The notes beneath the pieces are model-generated. The model was given only the letters and a program-made list of their open reading frames with translations, ran no database searches and was not told where the DNA came from. Shown here in pieces: positions 11,465-62,165 of a stretch of 64,000 nt of DNA. The stretch's first letter is position 1, and each line of letters opens with the position of its first letter. A program made the position numbers and the translations under genes. The stretch covers positions 190,001 to 254,000 of the forward strand of contig WPIO01000176.1 in the NCBI GenBank assembly GCA_009760855.2, written 5' to 3'. The DNA is from Cristatella mucedo (lineage: Eukaryota > Bryozoa > Phylactolaemata > Cristatellidae).

Positions 11465-11630
11465 GTGCTTGTCACCCATAACCACGTTGTTCTTGTTGTT
11501 TATTGAGCATGCTATCACTAAACATTCGATCGTGCTTCCTTTGCAGCAAATGTAAAGCGCCTAGAAAGAGATTGAATTCTCTGGGGGCACTTTATCAAGT
11601 GTATTATTATTGTTATTATTATTACTCACA
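11465..11630 (+). mobile_element. LINE A 3' terminus
   Basis: TTTGCAGCAAATGTAAAGCG, then CTAGAAAGAGATTGAATTCTC, CACTTTATCAAGTG and (TTA)n: the 3' end in sense orientation, in RRP1 intron 8. Confidence 0.75.
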
Positions 11631-11937
11631 CAAGCACACACACACACGTAGCACCGTGTGTGAAGTGGTCATAAGTTTTGTTGCACATAAGATTGACGAT
11701 TTGTGGCACATTTTTGCAAACCTCAAGGTAAATGTGTTCGTCAAAATTTCAACTTGGCTGTATAGAACTACTTCTCACCGAGGAGAAACCAGAAAAGAAT
11801 GACTATTTTGCCATGTGAGTTATGCAGGTACCGGTTCTTATAACATCCTCACGGCAGGCAATGTTCTGGATCAGTTATTGGCTTATTGAGGCACACAAGA
11901 ATGTGGAGATCAAGTAGAGTACAGTGCTCCATGTTAA

Positions 11938-12475
11938 TAATGATAAAAATAATAATAAAAATAATGCACTTGATATAGCGCCCTCAGAGAACTCAATCTC
12001 TTTCTAGGCGCTTTACATTTGCTGCAAAGGGAAACACGATTGAATGGTGAGTAATATCATGCTTGATAAACAACATGAATAACATGGTTAGGGTGACATG
12101 CACAGGGTCAGCATGCAAATGTGGTTAGTGGCAGCATGCACAGTGTCAGCACGAATAAGCACATAAAGGACGAATCACAGGGACCCACTAAATGCTGTCC
12201 TAAATAGGTGTTTTTAAATTCTTTTTAAATGTGCTCAGGTCAGGGGTTGTTCTGACGCAGGTCGGGAGGGAGTTCCAGGCTATGTTGGCTGGGTTTGAAA
12301 CTGATGCCGTTCTCCGGCTACCAGAAACAGTACTCCTGGTTTCATTTTTGGTGTGCATGTTTTCATGTAATCTTTTAGGTCGAATTAGGCTACATTTCTC
12401 TGATTTTCCTAGGCGAAGGTTCTATAACATGCTCACTTTTGGTTGTTGTTTTAGAACAAGTTCTCCATTGATGTT
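11938..12475 (-). mobile_element. LINE A fragment, 3' part
   Basis: (AAT)-rich tail, TGCACTTGATATAGCGCCCT, then the 3' UTR with its TGCATGCTGCCACTAACCAC-type motif (minus) and the end of the C-terminal frame. 5'-truncated. Confidence 0.7.
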
Positions 12476-12479
12476 GCCC

Positions 12480-13095
12480 ATTTATTGGGTGTGTTTACTT
12501 CCTTTTTCGCCAACATTTCTTGAAATCTCAATACTGGATGTTTCAATACTTATAGCTGCTGTGTGCGCGTGCACGCCTGTGTGCGTATACTTGCATGCAG
12601 TGCTGACCCGAAAATCAACTCACCTTGCAACCCAGATTTGAAATGTTGCTGAATCTTACAAAATTAAGGACAGGAAATACTATCGCAAAATAAGATTGTT
12701 ATGAGGAAGCAATAAATGTACCAAATTGTGCATGCTGCCACTTTGGTTAGCCTTCTAGGTGCAAAAACATTCAAAATTAAATTGTTCTGCTGTTTCAGGT
12801 GAGTTCGTTACTAGTTGGGATTTTCGAAGGGTAGCTTTTGGTAGCACAATCAGAGCACAGGGAAATAAGAATTTTCTGTTGTGTCAGGTATACCATGTAG
12901 AAAATACACCACAGCAAATATGTCTGGCACTATTTAGGGAATGTTCAATGCTGGAGGCATCTGTTTTTGTGCAATACAGGCGTAGGTCAGAAATTACCCC
13001 TTTTGCAGTGTATGGAGCAACTTCCGGCTCCCGACATTTTGAAAGGATATTATTTATGTAGCAATGTGTATGCAGTACAACATTAGATTTTCTGG
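12480..13095 (+). other. RRP1 intron 8, unassigned stretch
   Basis: An open frame at 12759-13061 shows no recognisable family and lacks flanking evidence. Nothing else seen. Confidence 0.4.
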
Positions 13096-13099
13096 ATGT

Positions 13100-13765
13100 A
13101 CCAAGTATTGGAATGTAGTGTATCTCCGTCTGTAATTCTGCAAAGCGACGAGGACCAAGTGGTATTAGCTGGACTTTTCTATAGCGCCCTCAGAGCCCAA
13201 GCAGCTTTTGCATACAGTAGCTAACAGACTTCATCGCACACAAGAAAGAGAAAGTGGGAAGCATAGCGCTGAGTCAGGAGAGCAGTTGAGGTAGTGATTA
13301 GCATGGAAGTAGCAGCTCAGGACGGCTGGAGAGGATGTGCCACAGTCGGCAGCATGATAGTAGATGTCGTTACGTAAGAATTGTAAAAGTGAATTCCACT
13401 TAGTCTAGGTTGGACCTGCAGAGAGAGCAAAAGCTTGACTGCCGTCAACGGTGTTTAAGCGTACAGAGATGGGAGCAGATACTTTGTTGTCCATTGAGAC
13501 TTAAGGGCACGAGGAGGCTGAAACACTAGTGCAGCTAGGTGTGAAGGAGTTAAGCCTTAGCTGGGACTTTGTGGGTCAGAGTAGGAATTTTGCTTTGTAT
13601 TCGTTGATCGACTGGGATGGATCATTGCAATCCCTTCAGCAAAGTAGACACGTGGCAGAACCTCTTGGATTTATTGTGTAGCCTTCTAGCCATATACATT
13701 ATCAGCTGCATATCGGTGACCTTTTTGGCATGTCTTCTAAAAATGTTCTGATTACTGTGATGGGT
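13100..13765 (-). mobile_element. LINE B fragment
   Basis: GTGTATCTCCGTCTGTAATTC (LINE B 3' terminus), then AAGAGAAAGTGGGAAGCATAG and the C-terminal domain, now with frameshifts. Confidence 0.7.
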
Positions 13766-13787
13766 ATTTTGCAGCAATAATCATTGC

Positions 13788-15134
13788 TTTATAATAATAA
13801 TACATTGGTATAGCACCCTCAGAGAACTCAAATCTCTGTCTAGGCACTTTATATATGCTGTAAATGTAGCATGTCAATATGGTTAGTGGCAACAAGCACT
13901 CACAAGTGTCAGAACTCATAAGCACACTAAGGCAATTCACAAGGACCCAGCAAGTGCTGTTATGAACAGGTGCATCTTTAGCTTTTGTTTCAATGTCAGT
14001 CGTGACGTCAGTCGGAACTGAGTTCCGGCTTTGGGAGCATACGAACTACATGCACGGTCGCCAAAGGATTTGTGGTTGGTTTAAGGCACAGCTAAGCGAT
14101 TTGAGTCAGAACATTGGGGGATACGATGCCTAGCCTGGTTGGGGAGTAGTTCTGATAGGTAGGCTAGAGCCAAGGAATGAAGAGACCTAAGAGTGAGTGA
14201 CAAAACCATGAAGTCGATATGCTGCTTGATTGGTAGCCAATGCAGGCTGGTGAGATGTGGTTCAATGTGGCAACTGAAGAATCTTGCACTAACTGTAAGG
14301 ACCCAATTGGTTATGCCGGAAAACCGCATAGTGAGTTACAGAAGTCGAAATAGGATCTCACAATTACATGGACCATTGCGGATGTGACATCTCTGTAAAA
14401 ACAGGCCCTAATTTTAGCAATGCTACTTAGCTGAACGTAGGCAGACTTGACTGAGAAGCTGATGTGGTCGTGTAGTGAAAGGTCATGTTGAAACAGAACA
14501 GCTAGACTTCATGCAGATCCTACAAAAGATTTGCTAGAAGAGACGATTTTTAGGGATAGGTTTTTCAATTTCTGAGTTGCTCTTGGTTTGCTCATATCTA
14601 GTAACTTGGTTTTATAGTCACTCGATTTGAGAAAGTTTGCTGCCATCCAAGTGCGAATGACTGCAATACATGCAGGAAGGCAGTTGAGAGAGTTTGATGT
14701 GCCCGGAGGTATAAAAACATTGATACAGTTGTGTGTTATCTACAATGGACATGGGAGCCCACTTTAGAGGCTCCTCTGATGACTGTTACCCGTTGACATC
14801 AATGCTCTGGAGTCATCCACTGAGATAGGTCCTAAACCATTGAAGTGCAGTGCCAGTGATGCCCGGGCACGATAAGAGGCACTCAAGAATGACTACGTGG
14901 TGATCAATAGCAGCAATTATTGCCGAAAGACTTACCCAAGTCTGTATTCCTGATGAGGTCGTTGTACATTCTCGGCAGTGCAGACTCTGGAGCGATTAGT
15001 TCCAAAACTTTATTAGAAAATGTTAGTTTTGAAGTTTTAATTGTAAAGTTTAACTGTTTTGCCTCTGCTCGTTGAAGTGTCTGACAGGAACTGCAGTTGG
15101 GAGGCTGGGTGGAATTTGCTATATAAGTTCTCCC

Positions 15135-15183
<49 letters not shown>

Positions 15184-15560
15184 AGTGAGGATCTTAGTGA
15201 GGGAAATTACTCCAGTCGATATGTGTCCTTGGGTATAAATAAACTTGTCTATCATCATGCTGGCAAAGAAGCTAGAGAAGCAATCTGCTAGATCGCAACA
15301 AGGATCGCTTGGTAAGGTACATGAGCAGTTATTGAGATGTTTGGTCGACAGCAGCATTTTTGGAATATATGTGATTTGTTTTTTCGATGTTTTTATAGAA
15401 GCAAGACTTAGCCTTAGCTAAGATATGTTGGTATGATTTACTATAGTCCTCGAATTCCAGTCTTGTGACAGTAAGTCCTGATCGAGGGTTTTCGATTTCC
15501 GACGGGCGACTCCTGACACGATTGCATTTGAGGTTCACGTAAACCTAGTTACCCCAAGTG
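13788..15560 (-). mobile_element. LINE A copy, 1.8 kb, 5'-truncated
   Basis: TAATAATACATTGGTATAGCACC start (3' end). The minus-strand frame at 14329-14081 has HIEPHLTSLHWLPIKQHIDF. RT-domain remnants lie at 14700-14950, and an upstream part at 15240-15545 matches 61970-62160. Many stops. A (GT)n tract lies within it. Confidence 0.72.
15136..15182. repeat. (GT)n microsatellite
   Basis: About 23 perfect GT units inside the LINE A copy. Confidence 0.9.
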
Positions 15561-15564
15561 TAGA

Positions 15565-16005
15565 TTCTCTAATTGGATGTCACTTCGTGGATGTCACTCC
15601 ACAGACAAAATTGTCCTGTCTTGGGAATCAGTGTCCCTAACCGCATTGTACATGGTTTTTTTTAAAGGATTTTAACCCTTTTCCGACCCGTAAGTGTTCG
15701 ATTCTGATCATAAGTTCCGGACCTTAATTTGAATGAGGATATTTTTTAAGAGCTGATGTGTGCGTACCATAAAAAGGGTGGCTATTTTGGCAGCGTACAG
15801 TAGTAGTTTTGTCTTCCAGTTGCATCAAGCCTGGAGATTTTTAACGGCCAGCATTTTAGCTGATTTATTGGGGGCATTTACCTTTCGACAGGTCAGCTAA
15901 GGCTTAGGATTTCATTCCCACTTGTTGATTTAGGAAAGATGCAATGAGCATGCAGACACAGGCTGAGGAGTTAATAAAGTCATACCCCCCCCCCCCAGAA
16001 TCGAC
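15565..16005 (+). other. RRP1 intron 8, unassigned stretch
   Basis: No gene or repeat recognised other than a C10 run at 15987-15996. Confidence 0.4.
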
Positions 16006-16009
16006 GTTT

Positions 16010-16345
16010 GCTATAATATTAATAGTGTTAATACATCTGTATAGCACCCTCAGAGAACTTATTCTCTTTCTAGGCACCTTATAGATGCTGTAAAGGAAGC
16101 ATGATCAAATGATTTTTAGAAACATGTACAATGTCAACAAGTATAATATGGTTAATGGTAACATGCACAGTGTCAGCATGCATAAGCACGCAACGGACAA
16201 ATCACAAGCACTCACAAATGCCGTGAGAGGCAGATACGTTTTAGCTTATTTGTAAATAAATGTCAGTCGGGAGTTCCACGCTTTAGGAACATACGAACCT
16301 AAGGCACTGTCTCCAAAGGATTTAAAGTTGATTGCCCCTTGATCT
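16010..16345 (-). mobile_element. LINE A 3' fragment
   Basis: TAATACATCTGTATAGCACC, CTCAGAGAACTT and a TAGGCACCTTATAGATGCTG series as in other A copies, ending near a SINE-1. Confidence 0.65.
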
Positions 16346-16500
16346 TAGGGGCAAGGTGCTCGCTCTTCACGGCCCAGGTCGTAGGTTCGGGTCGTGCAGT
16401 GGGCGATCCTTGATTGCCCACTGCAAGCGGTGGTGAAAGCCGGTAAGGCTCTTCTGTCGATGCACAGATGAGGCTGTTAAATCAGCTAATATATTGTTCC
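16342..16500 (+). mobile_element. SINE-1 copy
   Basis: A-box region GGGCAAGGTGCTCGC, B box region GTAGGTTCGGGTCG, then GTGGGCGATCCTTGATTGCC, AAGGCTCTTCTGTCG and GAGGCTGTTAAATCAGCT. Confidence 0.75.
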
Positions 16501-17106
16501 TTTATTTTTTGAGGCACAGCTAAACGATTCGAGTAAGTAAGATAACACGACTACTATTGCAAATGCTAATAAGTAAACAATTTCTGAAGCCAACACTTAA
16601 GTGAATCTACGATCTGTTGTATGTCTACCGAAGGAGAAACAGGAAAAATAAGGTTGTTAACTCTAAATAGGTAACACAAGACCATGAATTAAACACTATC
16701 AACGAAATCGGGGATCTTCTCGATGTCATCTCCATGTCGATGCATGCTGGTGTATGGGGATAAAAGAGATGTAATCCCCTGTAGCAGCCATGTTTCAAGG
16801 TTGGTGCTATTTGCCGGTCACTGGAAGCAATACCCCAAAATCACTTCCGATTTTTGCATTTTGGGCACAGCAAATGTTTTGCAGGCAAATGCTAGTGACT
16901 GTCCAGTTTCTGCTGCTGCTGATTTCACTAGCATACAGGGTCGAGACCATACATATATATGTTCACCTTTTGTATATGGCTTGTTAGTGTGCATGTGCAC
17001 TCACAGGCTTTTGCCCTGTTTGCAAATGCTGCGGGTGTAAAGCTAAAATGCTAGCAATATACCTGCAAAAAGCGATTTTATATATAAATATATGGCTACT
17101 CTTTAG

Positions 17107-17264
17107 AAAATGGCACATCCGACCTAGAACTGAGTCACAAAAAGAAGTTTGCTGCCTTTGTGGACAGTACAGAAGCTGCAGCCACTGCAGCGGCTAGCAG
17201 CACTTTCTTCCGGCGAGCAGCCTCAAAAGTGCAGTCCAAGGAGAATACAAAAAAGAACGGAAAG
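17107..17264 (+). CDS. RRP1: RRP1 exon 9
   Basis: Acceptor TACTCTTTAG; it encodes KNGTSDLELSHKKKFAAFVD, an alanine/serine run and FFRRAASKVQSKEN. A KF..F.........FFR(R/K) arrangement is typical of the C-terminal RRP1 motif. Donor AAG|GTAGCT. Phase 1 in, phase 0 out. Confidence 0.82.
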
Positions 17265-17464
17265 GTAGCTGCGCGCAGGCGTGCATGCCTTGCTTGGCCG
17301 ACCACCAAATTATCACAGAATCTGGCCGTTTTTTTTTTATATACATCTATGCTGAACACGGGCACATGCTGCTTCCAGCTCCGTCCTCATACTTGGGTTG
17401 TGCGGCTAAGTGTGCAACAAAGTTGTCGTGTGTGTGTTTCATGCGCGACTGGTCGTTATTGCAG

Positions 17465-17561
17465 AAGTCTGTTGGAGAGTCAGCGCTGACCGGCAAGGCT
17501 AGTGGCAGCAAAAATTCGAAGGCTGGAAAGAGGGTGAGCTTCGGTTCATCGTCTGCCATCG
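17465..17561 (+). CDS. RRP1: RRP1 exon 10 with RVSF (PP1-docking type) motif
   Basis: Acceptor TTATTGCAG, donor ATCG|GTAGGT. Contains KNSKAGKRVSFGSSSAIG; RVSF fits the (K/R)V.F consensus for protein phosphatase 1 and lies where vertebrate RRP1B carries its PP1 motif. Phase 0 in, phase 1 out. Confidence 0.82.
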
Positions 17562-20550
17562 GTAGGTCTGCAAGGACACCGCGAGTGATCTTTACCATAG
17601 TGCGAATGAGAGCTCACTAACGTGCTTGGCTGTGCATGGTGCAGATGTCAGCTTGTAGCGTCAGCTGCAGTCCGCTAATTGGCAGGTGTCCAAGTGCAAA
17701 ATGACAAATGCTACCGAATGAGCCGTAGCTTGAACTTTCTTTCTAGAATACCGTGCATGTGGTAAATGCGCCACTAATAAATTGACAGCCACCTTCAGCT
17801 TAAATGCCATTAGTATTTTGTAAAGCTACCTTAGTAGACGGGTTTAAATGATCGGATGCCAGCAAAAGAACAGAACTACGTCTGATAGCACTGGTAGGCA
17901 TGTTTGCAGATGGGAATGCAGTAATCTACCAATCACCAGCAGTCTGTGCCGATGTGGGTTGGTGGTGGTAACAGTAGTTAACAAGTACCTCTTGAGGCCG
18001 GAGGAGAATGTACTCTCGGTCATGGTGACACGATTAGCTGATGACCGGGATGGTCGATTTAACAGAAGATATTGCAAATCGATTGTGGGCCGCTGGGTCT
18101 TAGCCCATTTGTAACTTGCTCAGACTGAATGGCCGCTGGGTCGTGGATGGGAGTCGTGGAGTGGAGTTACTCCATATGGCAGGCAGCGTGTGGATGCTGC
18201 TTGGACTCGTCTGCTACTATATAAAGGAGGTCGTCGAATCGCCCGATCGAGCTCGGCAGACATCTCTCTGCCACCGATGTTGTAATCCTACAGAGAGGGG
18301 CTGCCTAGCAACCTGAGGTCTATGCCATTACAAGCTAGTGCAATTTTCATCTCGTTAATCCTTACGTTTGAGAGTGAAATTTTGCTTGCTCGGAGCCCTG
18401 AGAAGACAACGGCTTTACTCGATTGCAGCCAGCTTGGTGGCAGTTGGTGAGCCTGTGATGGTATCGGTATAGCTTTCGTAGAGCTGCAGCTGAATGCCAT
18501 TTTTTCCTTCGTGGGTCATCCTGATGGCGCACAAGCCAGACGCAGTCACTTGAATAGCACCGGTCTAGTGCAAGTCACCTGCATTATGCTGAAATCACAA
18601 TTGCATACTACACGGCACCACATTTCGGGTGTATGAATAAAATTTCCATAGCATACAAACAGCATTCAGGATAAAAGGGACTGAAAAGTTCTGGCCCTCA
18701 GCTCAAAGCGTTCTTTGATCTGTGTGGCCAAACACTGACTGCATGAAGTTCAAATTATGATTGCGCCTTACACTGCACTTTGTATTGTGTCTTATATTCA
18801 CGCATCTGACTACTGACACTACTGACGGCATTTCAAAGAATGCTAAAACCCAGCTGTTCCTCATTGCACTTGCTCTGTCTGGGTTTTACGTTATTTGGCT
18901 GCACATGCTTAAGTTGTGCCGTAAATCACTAGCTGATTTACTTGCTTACTTTCTAGTGTATCTATTCAGTCGCAAAACATCCTTGCAGTATGGCCGTCAC
19001 TACAGTTGCTGTAAATTTGTTCGGGTAATTAGATGGTTTTCTACGACCCCAGGCATACTCAAGTATTGCTAAGCATGCCTAAACATTTATTGACAACCCA
19101 AAAACAAACATGCTACTGGTGTAGGCACATTTATAGCGCATCACCATCCCAACACGCACAAAGATTTATTACCTCAATTGTCTGGCCAGGAATAGAGCTA
19201 CATTTTACTGAACAGGTCGGCTATGGGTGTAGGCCGAACACCCGGCCTCAGCCGCCTGTCGATATTGCTTCACCATTGTAGTTTTTATTGTGTTCAAATC
19301 AGGCTGAGCGGCTGCGCACTGGCATCAAGCGAGGTGCTAGCGTCCGAGTGATTTGTGTTGTACAAGTAAGGGAGAGGCATTTCCATCATGGTCGGTATGG
19401 CTTTTGTCAAGAGATTTGGTTTCTGCAGAGCATTGCAAGAATGGTTTGACTAATGGGTGTTGGGCCACACATTGATTGGCCAGCTGTTCCCTGCTGCTAG
19501 TTTGATTGACTGTTCGGGCAGCTGGTTCCCCGTTGTAGTTGTCGAGATCAGAAATGCCACCATCAATCAGTCAGCGTTGTCAGCTCTTGTCATGCCGGAC
19601 TTCTTCATTTCGTTGCTTGATCAATCAGCCACCTGCCCCCCCCCCGATTAGTTTGTGTAGGTCCTGCATTGTTTGTCGGTCTATGGTTACCTGAATTAAT
19701 CTCAGATGCCCACTTTGCTAGTGAGCCATACGAGCTGGCACAGGCCTGGACTAGGAAAGTGTTTTCATGTGCTCTGGTTTTCTCGATCCCACCAGACCGC
19801 GCCCGTAGTTGATATTGTAGCATGAGCCCTAACGTGAGAGCCCGTGTTCTTCTGATGCTTACTTCGTCTGCAGTTGGAGGCACGCAAACCAATGCTCAAA
19901 GCAATTAGTTTTTAAGACTCAACGTTGCTGAAGCTTTATAAAATCACATTAAATAGAATGTAGTAGATAAAGGATAATCAAGCAGTGCACGATACCACTG
20001 CCTAGAGGCTTTAGCTCCATGTCCATCGGCTTCCCTGAAAATGTGATCACATGTCACTCTCTAGTAATGCAGCTCCCACAGTAGTGCCTGGTAAGGCCAT
20101 TTTGTGCTGATCAGCAGATGATCTTGTGTACCGTAATGAGTTTTTTGTGAAAAGAGAGAGGTATATGTGCAGCGATTGATGCCATTTTTTCAATGTTGTT
20201 ATCTTTAGTATATGTGTGTAAGATGCCCTGCTAATGACCTGCATTTCTGCAAGTTCTGGAAGCTGTCTCTTCAGCTCTGGATGAAGATCAAAATAACGGG
20301 TTGTGTGTCACCTGACTTAGAATGATCTTTGCCGATGCTGTCTGGACTTTGACCCTTCAAATATAGTCCATCATGACTCATCTATTAACGGCAGTGTTGC
20401 GCAGTCTATGTAATTATTTGCTTTGAGCATTAGGTTGATGGGCACCTCGTGCCAGTGCGACTTTATATGTGGTCTTTCTAGTGAGTATTTATACTTTCAC
20501 GAGATGCTTGTAATTAGCAACTAGATCTTGTGAGCCTAGCTACTGCCAAG
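17562..20550 (+). other. RRP1 intron 10, proximal part
   Basis: No element recognised. If the antisense terminal exon at 20551-20874 is real, its 3' UTR lies here; the nearest AATAAA on the minus strand is about 1.3 kb away (near 19285). Confidence 0.4.
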
Positions 20551-59147
<38,597 letters not shown>

Positions 59148-59429
59148 CTGCAATTCAGCAAAGGCAGTCACAGTCGTAGGTGCAACGGCAAAGCTATGAA
59201 CGGAGCTGCAGTCGGCATGTGCTGGGCATGGCATATGGGCAGGCATAGCAGGCTGGCTGGTAGGTCTTCGTCCAAGCTGCCGGTCAGCTGCTGTCTGACC
59301 TCTGACCTCGTCCCTTCGAGCTGGCCTCACAGGTCTTCAAATAATGCTTGGCGCGCACAGCAATCGCTTGGAGCTCTGGCTTTCAGTGCTCTTACGATAG
59401 CCAACAGGCTCCATTTCACGGAACATAAT

Positions 59430-61258
59430 AATAAAATGCTACTAACAATAATACATTTGTATAGTGCCATCAGAGAACTTAATCTCTCTTTCTGGACACT
59501 TTGCATATGCTATAAAGGAAGCATGATCGTATTGTTGGCGATAGAATGCACAATGTCAACAAGAATAACATGATTAGAGGTGACATGCACAGGGTCCGGC
59601 ATGGAAAAATAATTAGTGGCAGCATGCACAGTGTCAGCACGCATAAGCACACAAAGGACAAATTGCACGGACCCAGAAAAGGCTGTGATAAATAGAAGGG
59701 TTTTAACTTTTTTTTTAAATGTCATCAAGTCAGGGGATATTGTGATTGTGACGTCAGTCGGGACCGAGTTTCAGGCTTAAGGAGCATACAAACTAACGGC
59801 GTAGTCTCCAAAAGATTAGAGGTTCGTACGAAGTGTACGCAAACGATTTGATTCAGAAAGCGGGTGGCACGATGCCTAGCCTGGTGGGCGAGGTAGTTCT
59901 GCTAGGTAGGCGGGAGCCAGAGATTCTGATTGGTAGGTTTGAGCCCAAGCATGAAGGGACCTATAATTGAGTGACAGAACGTTGAAGTAAATGCGCTGCT
60001 TGACTGGTAGCCAGTGCAGGTCGGCAAGAAGTGGTTTGATGTGGCAGCTGCGACGCTCACGGCAGACAAGCCTAGCTGCAGAGTTTTGCACTAGCTGCAA
60101 GTGCTTGATTGCCCCACACTCTGGTAGACCAGCAAGCAGTGGGTTGCAGAGGTCGAGACAAGATGTTACAAATGCATGGACTACTTTGAGTGTAGTGTCC
60201 CTGCCTAAGCAAGCAATCTGTGCTAGCAATGTTATGAAGCTGAAAGTAGGCAGGCTTTACTGTGGAGCTGATGTAGTCGTCTAGTGTAAGGTCACTTTGA
60301 ACAGGACACCTAGATTTCGTGCAGATGCAACGGGAGCATGCTACATGCTGCTGGCAGAGCCGATTTTGACCGTTAAGCTGTCCAATTTCTAAGTCACACT
60401 TGGTTTGCCCATATATGTTAAAATAAGAAGTTGCTTTTATCGTCGTTTAATTTGAGAAAGTTTGCTGCCATCCATGTGAGGGTGTCAGCAAAGCATGCAG
60501 CAGGGGAGTTGAGAGAGTTCGTTGAGCTGGAAGGCTGGGGAATCAAAGCAAAGGTACACTTAAGTGTCATCTCCATAGAGGTTAAAGCCTAGGTTGTGCT
60601 TGCTTGACGATCACACCGGCAAGAGGAAGAGTATAAACTGGGGAGCAGCAGAACAACCACAGAGCCCTGAGGTTGTTCTGCTGCATATTTATTTCAATGG
60701 TTCCTCGGATGATCTTTTACCGTTCATTTCAGTACTCTGGAGTCCCTCACTAAGATATGGCTTGAACCATTGTAGTGCAGTGCCAGTGATGCCAAGGCGA
60801 GATGAGACACGCTCGAGAAGGACTTGGTGTTGGTGATCTAGAGTATCAAAAGCTGCCAAAAAATCGAGCAAAACAATCAGAGAGACTCTACTTAATTCTT
60901 AATTCATGAGAAGGTGGTTATGTACCCTAAGAAAAGCTGACTCTGTGGAGCGATTAGCTCTAAAATCAGACTGGAACTCAGTAGCACGGTTTGAAGTTTC
61001 AATAAATGAGTTTAGCTGATCTGGCACGACTCGTTCGAGTGTCTTTGACAGAAACGGTAGAAAGGAGACTGTGCAGACGCTGCTCAAGTTCTCTTGGTCT
61101 AGTGTCGCTTTCTTTAGTAGTGGCCTGACTACAGCTTTTTTGAAAGGTGCTGAGACATGACCTGACACTAATGGCATATTCATAAGGATAGTTATGCATG
61201 GCAGCAGTAGATCAATGCAATGTAGGAGCAGGACAGTGGGAATAGGGCCCAAATGACT
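59430..61258 (-). mobile_element. LINE A copy, 1.8 kb
   Basis: Minus frames: ERVVPDQLNSFIETSNRATE (61252-60899), FLAAFDTLDHQHQVLLERVS (60871-60689), [20 protein letters not shown] (60229-59876). The region normally encoding PQGSVLGP is replaced by a 14-bp inverted repeat at 60645-60684. Confidence 0.8.
60645..60684. repeat. Perfect 14-bp inverted repeat within LINE A
   Basis: GCAGCAGAACAACC and its exact complement, separated by ACAGAGCCCTGA, which is the normal LINE A sequence for the QGS turn. Confidence 0.9.
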
Positions 61259-61269
61259 TTGATGTCTCC

Positions 61270-62165
61270 TTTAATAATAATAATAATAATAATAATAATG
61301 CACTTGATAAAGCACCCTCAGAGAACTCAATCTCTTTCTAGGCGCTTCACATTTGCTGCAAAGGGAAGCGCGATTGAATGGTGAGTAATATCATGCTTGA
61401 TAAACATTAATAACATGGTTAGAGGTGACATGCACGTGGTCAGCATGCAAATGTGGTTAGTGGCAGCATGCACACTGTCAGCACGCATAAGCACATGAAG
61501 GACGAATCACAGGGACCCACTAAATGCTGTCTTAAATAGGTGTTTTTAAGTTCTTTTTAAATGTTGTCAGGTCAGGGCATGTTCTGACGCATGTCGGGAG
61601 GGAGTTCCAAGCTTTGGGAGCATACAAACTAAATGCAAGGTCTCCAAAGGATTTGAGGTTTGTACGAGGTATTGGTAAACTGTTGGATTCCGAAAAGCGG
61701 GTGGTACGATGCTTGGCCTGGTGGGGGAGTAGATCTGAGAGACAGGCTGGAGCCAAAGAATGAAGTGACCTAAAAGTGAGCGATAAGACCTTGAAGTCGA
61801 TCCGTTGCTTGACTGGTAGCCAGTTCTTTGATTGGTATATGAACTTCAGGACGAGATCGCTATGACCTGCTTGAATGTAGACACTGAGGTGCTGCAAGTA
61901 ATTGAGGGGAATCCTTTGGGGCTGTTATCGAGGGACTGAAGTCCAGAATGGATGGAACTCCTTTGGGGATAACTCCGTGATATTTTCTATCGTGCGGCCA
62001 AAGAAGCTAGAGAAGCGATCAGCAAGGTTGCGATAATAGTCATTAGGTAAGGAGCTAAGTTGGGAGCGGTTAAGGAGATGGTTGATCGTAGACATCAGCA
62101 TTTTTTGATTGTGCACCAGTGATTCAGCAACATTTTTATTGAAGCTAGACTTAGCGTTAGCTAAG
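61270..62165 (-). mobile_element. LINE A copy with internal deletion
   Basis: 3' part with frame 61897-61532 (NWLPVKQRIDFKVLSLTFRS, YAPKAWNSLPTC) joined directly to an upstream part (62116-61925, RNLADRFSSFFGRTIENITE), so the RT core is deleted. Confidence 0.8.

Noticed and set aside
12759-13061. 100-aa plus-strand frame as an extra RRP1 exon
   Set aside because: Not needed by phase, no family motif, and no good acceptor/donor pair that keeps the frame.
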